13,511 bases of DNA from Candidatus Kaiserbacteria bacterium RIFCSPLOWO2_02_FULL_54_13 (GTDB lineage: Bacteria; Patescibacteriota; Minisyncoccia; Phycocordibacterales; Phycocordibacteraceae). The notes under the pieces were generated by a model that was given only the letters and a program-made list of their open reading frames with translations, searched no databases and was not told the origin of the DNA. Of this stretch, positions 11,850 to 13,511 are shown one piece after another. Location of the stretch: the NCBI GenBank assembly GCA_001783465.1, contig MFMI01000027.1:10869-24379 (forward strand), read 5' to 3'. A program made the position numbers and the translations under genes. Position 1 is the first letter of the stretch, and every line of letters starts with the position of its first letter.

Positions 11850-12302
11850 ATGAATCCGAAGAAGCCGAGACCGAAGTGCCCCGTTTGCGATAAAGAACCT
11901 GCCCGCTCGTTCTATAAGTATTGCAGTAATGCGTGTCAGATGGAGTATCAATATCGTGTTTATATCAAGAGTTGGGAAGCATGTGAAATTGTTGGATTAA
12001 ATTCAATTGGGCTCGTGACGGACCCAATCAAGAGGTATCTCCGAGAAAAATATCGTAATAAATGCTACCTTTGCGGATGGTCTGAAGTGAATTTGAAAAC
12101 AGGCGTTGTGCCGCTCGTAGCTGACCATATTGATGGTAATTGGAAAAATAATATTGAAGAAAACCTTCGTCTTATATGCCCGAACTGCGATGCTCTTAGC
12201 CCAACTTTTGCCGCTCTCAACAAAGGGAACGGAAGGTCATCAAGGGCACCAAGCAAGCGGGCACAGGAAGGTCGGCTTCTCGCCCGAAAGAAGAAATCAT
12301 GA
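11850..12302 (+). CDS. HNH endonuclease-like protein with N-terminal zinc ribbon, 150 aa
   Basis: A small two-part metal-binding protein. Residues about 9-30 form a zinc ribbon (CPVCDKEPARSFYKYCSNAC). The HNH part starts with CYLCGWSE near residue 72, then LVADHIDGNWKNNIEENLRL with the metal- and water-activating DH pair, and ICPNCDALSPTFAALNKGNGR. The two CxxC pairs of the HNH zinc knuckle are intact. The position after the second CxxC, commonly His in NCHxxT, is Asp here, and the final catalytic His of the third HNH element is replaced by Asn in NKGNGR, as in several small HNH families. The C-terminal tail is strongly basic. Such proteins act as DNA nicking or homing enzymes, often in phages; this one lies just outside the right repeat of the operon and may or may not belong to it. 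Its promoter predicts a leaderless mRNA. Confidence 0.8.
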   Translation: MNPKKPRPKCPVCDKEPARSFYKYCSNACQMEYQYRVYIKSWEACEIVGLNSIGLVTDPIKRYLREKYRNKCYLCGWSEVNLKTGVVPLVADHIDGNWKNNIEENLRLICPNCDALSPTFAALNKGNGRSSRAPSKRAQEGRLLARKKKS

Positions 12303-12324
12303 TAATTTGGTTAGGTTAGATTTT

Positions 12325-12397
12325 GCCGCCTTAGCTCAGTTGGTAGAGCGACGCACCCGTAACGCGTAGGTCCCCAGTTCAAGCCTGGGAGGCGGCT
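12325..12397 (+). tRNA. tRNA-Thr (CGT anticodon)
   Basis: Acceptor GCCGCCT/AGGCGGC, D arm GCTC/GAGC with AGTTGGTA, anticodon loop CCCGTAA (CGT at 34-36), T stem CCCAG/CTGGG with TTCAAGC loop, discriminator T, no encoded CCA. The pair closing the anticodon stem is A-C. The mature 3' end lies four bases before the prfB start codon. Confidence 0.93.
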
Positions 12398-12401
12398 CAA
12401 A

Positions 12402-13292
12402 ATGGATGAGAAAAATAAGAAACGTTTGCAGGAACTGGAGACGCTCATGGCGTCACCCGATTTCTGGGCGGACAAGGATACAGCACAGGAGCTCGTGCAG
12501 GAATATCAAATGCTGAAGGAAGGACCCTTGCCTGCCGGCAGGCAGGCGCACGACGCCGGCAATGCGACCCTCTCTATTCTCGCGGGCGCCGGCGGCGATG
12601 ATGCCGAGGACTTCGCACGGATGCTTCGCCGAATGTATGAGGGGTACGCGGGGAAGAAGGGGTGGGGAGTGCGCGAGCTCCACGCAAACGAGAACGACCG
12701 CGGTGGGTACCGCAACCTAACACTGGAGATAACAGGCTCCGGAGCGTACGGACGCCTTAAACACGAGGCGGGAGTACACCGCCTCGTGCGGCAGTCGCCC
12801 TTTAATGCGAACGCAAAGCGCCAGACCAGTTTCGCACTGGTGGAAGTACTGCCGACTCTGGTCGCAAGCGACAAGGTGGAGCTCAAGCCGGGCGATATTG
12901 AGATACAGTTCGCGCGCTCGGGAGGGGCAGGAGGGCAGAACGTGAACAAGCGCGAGACGGCGGTGCGCATCCTACACATGCCGACCGGTCTTTCGGTGCA
13001 TGTATCCAGCGAACGCAGTCAGCTCGCCAACCGCGAGAAGGCGATAGAACTCCTCAAAGCAAAAATATTCAGTAAGCAGGAGCAGGAGCAGGAGGCAGTA
13101 GCGAAGGGTCGCTCCATCGCCGCGACCACCGCGAACGAATGGGGGAGCCAGATGCGCTCCTACGTCCTCCACCCCTACAAGCTCGTCAAGGACCATCGCA
13201 CTCTCCACGAATCCAGCAATCCGGACAAGGTCCTCTCCGGCGACCTGGACGACTTTATAGACGCCGCCGCCACGGGGGAGCTTGCCCCGTAG
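12402..13292 (+). CDS. prfB: peptide chain release factor 2, 296 aa
   Basis: RF2 reads UGA and UAA stop codons in the ribosomal A site and triggers peptidyl-tRNA hydrolysis. The SPF tripeptide that distinguishes RF2 from RF1 is at residues 132-134 (VRQSPFNANAKR), and the catalytic GGQ is at 177-179 (ARSGGAGGQNVNKRETAVRI). WGSQMRSYVLHPYKLVKDHRT at 247-267 is the usual C-terminal core. Ordinary RF2 is about 365 residues; here domain 1 is cut to about 50 residues, and the junction carries LPAGRQ (43-48), encoded by a palindromic repeat. No frameshift site with in-frame TGA is seen near the N terminus. ATG 12402 sits four bases after the tRNA-Thr 3' end with no ribosome site, so translation probably starts on a very short leader after tRNA processing. 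ftsE follows. Confidence 0.95.
   Translation: MDEKNKKRLQELETLMASPDFWADKDTAQELVQEYQMLKEGPLPAGRQAHDAGNATLSILAGAGGDDAEDFARMLRRMYEGYAGKKGWGVRELHANENDRGGYRNLTLEITGSGAYGRLKHEAGVHRLVRQSPFNANAKRQTSFALVEVLPTLVASDKVELKPGDIEIQFARSGGAGGQNVNKRETAVRILHMPTGLSVHVSSERSQLANREKAIELLKAKIFSKQEQEQEAVAKGRSIAATTANEWGSQMRSYVLHPYKLVKDHRTLHESSNPDKVLSGDLDDFIDAAATGELAP
12529..12547 (+). repeat. in-frame GC-rich palindromic repeat within prfB
   Basis: GCCTGCCGGCAGGC (12530-12543) is a perfect 14-bp palindrome, extended by AGG. In frame it encodes LPAGRQ. This is the short dispersed repeat found in many Parcubacterial genes, and here it sits at the point where RF2 domain 1 is truncated. Confidence 0.75.
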
Positions 13293-13353
13293 CAACTTCC
13301 AGTAGCCACCCCTTTCCACATCTACCGGCATTTTGAAAGAAGTTGCTATGGGG
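13285..13353 (+). repeat. intergenic inverted repeat between prfB and ftsE
   Basis: CCCCGTAGCAACTT (13285-13298) includes the prfB stop and pairs with AAGTTGCTATGGGG (13340-13353); the only non-Watson-Crick position is G-U in plus-strand RNA. The 3' arm runs directly into the ftsE -10 box. The left arm resembles that of the element at 5001-5081 (CCCCGT, AG, AAC, TTCC). It may end prfB transcription or shape the ftsE promoter, but no T run follows. Confidence 0.55.
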
Positions 13354-13360
13354 GTACAAT
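13333..13360 (+). promoter_or_regulatory. promoter of ftsE
   Basis: TTGAAA at 13333-13338 and TACAAT at 13355-13360 are 16 bp apart. A short leader with AGGGAG at 13361-13366 precedes ATG 13373, so unlike several neighbours this gene has room for a ribosome site. Confidence 0.6.
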
Positions 13361-13372
13361 AGGGAGCGACTC

Positions 13373-13511
13373 ATGATTTATTTTGACAAGGTAACGAAGC
13401 GATACGGAGACACGGCGGCGCTTGAAGGAATCACTATCTCGGTCGCCCCGAAGGAGTTCGTCTCTATCGTCGGCCACTCGGGCGCGGGCAAGACGACCCT
13501 CCTCAAGCTTC
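13373..13511 (+). CDS. ftsE: cell division ATP-binding protein FtsE, N-terminal part (partial)
   Basis: Only the first 46 residues are inside the window. MIYFDKVTKRYGDTAALEGI is the normal ABC ATPase first strand region, with aromatic Tyr11 in the position that stacks on adenine, and VGHSGAGKTTLLKL is the Walker A motif with the GHSGAGK form typical of FtsE. FtsE works with the membrane protein FtsX at the division site to control cell-wall hydrolases. The call is strengthened by the prfB-ftsE order, a common arrangement; ftsX should follow beyond the edge. Another ABC ATPase remains possible because the signature motif is not in view. Confidence 0.85.
   Translation, partial: MIYFDKVTKRYGDTAALEGITISVAPKEFVSIVGHSGAGKTTLLKL

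Noticed and set aside
12402..12480. Programmed frameshift in prfB
   Set aside because: No in-frame TGA or slippery CTT-T site appears in the first codons, and the frame is continuous from ATG 12402.
1..13511. CRISPR array or transposase
   Set aside because: No regularly spaced direct repeats and no transposase, integrase or recombinase motifs were seen on either strand.

Overview
The window looks like a chromosome segment from a Candidate Phyla Radiation (Patescibacteria) bacterium, most likely Parcubacteria-like. The evidence is a release factor 2 with a strongly shortened N-terminal domain, the order prfB then ftsE, an in-frame GC-rich palindromic repeat encoding PAGRQ inside prfB, compact gene packing, and promoters whose -10 box lies so close to the ATG that several mRNAs should be leaderless. 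RF2 and ordinary TGA stop codons argue for the standard bacterial code, not the recoded UGA of Gracilibacteria/Absconditabacteria. The phylum assignment is inference.

Layout. 1-1340: the tail of one alpha/beta hydrolase, translationally coupled to a second complete one, a small remnant of a sensor histidine kinase, then tRNA-Met(CAT) and tRNA-Asp(GTC). 1440-2570: a minus-strand P-loop kinase-like gene with its own terminator, a cluster of hairpins that ends in a second degenerate copy of the tRNA-Asp 3' end, and a C-terminal remnant of a phosphomannose-isomerase-type cupin. 2572-6221: a GC-rich sugar block with an MGH1/GH63-like glycosidase, a GIY-YIG protein, a bifunctional phosphoglucose/phosphomannose isomerase, a ROK sugar kinase and a SemiSWEET-like sugar carrier. 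Together these could release, move, phosphorylate and isomerise a hexose. 6270-6654: tRNA-Thr(GGT) and a small minus-strand gene of unknown function.

6727-11783: a more AT-rich, tightly packed five-gene operon bracketed by an inverted repeat (20 of 22 positions identical) built on the same 14-bp palindrome. It encodes a 77-residue conserved small protein, a winged-helix-like protein, a large GHKL (Hsp90/MORC-type) ATPase with a glycine linker and a beta-sandwich region, a remarkable DNA-binding chimera (RNAP alpha-CTD-like, DnaA domain IV, sigma-70 region 4, then four zinc-ribbon sites), and a membrane-anchored winged-helix protein. This is the best candidate in the window for an undescribed system. 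A nucleic-acid-directed defence or chromatin-clamp function is plausible but is inference.

11850-13511: an HNH-nuclease-like protein, tRNA-Thr(CGT), prfB beginning only four bases after that tRNA, an inverted-repeat intergenic element, and the start of ftsE.
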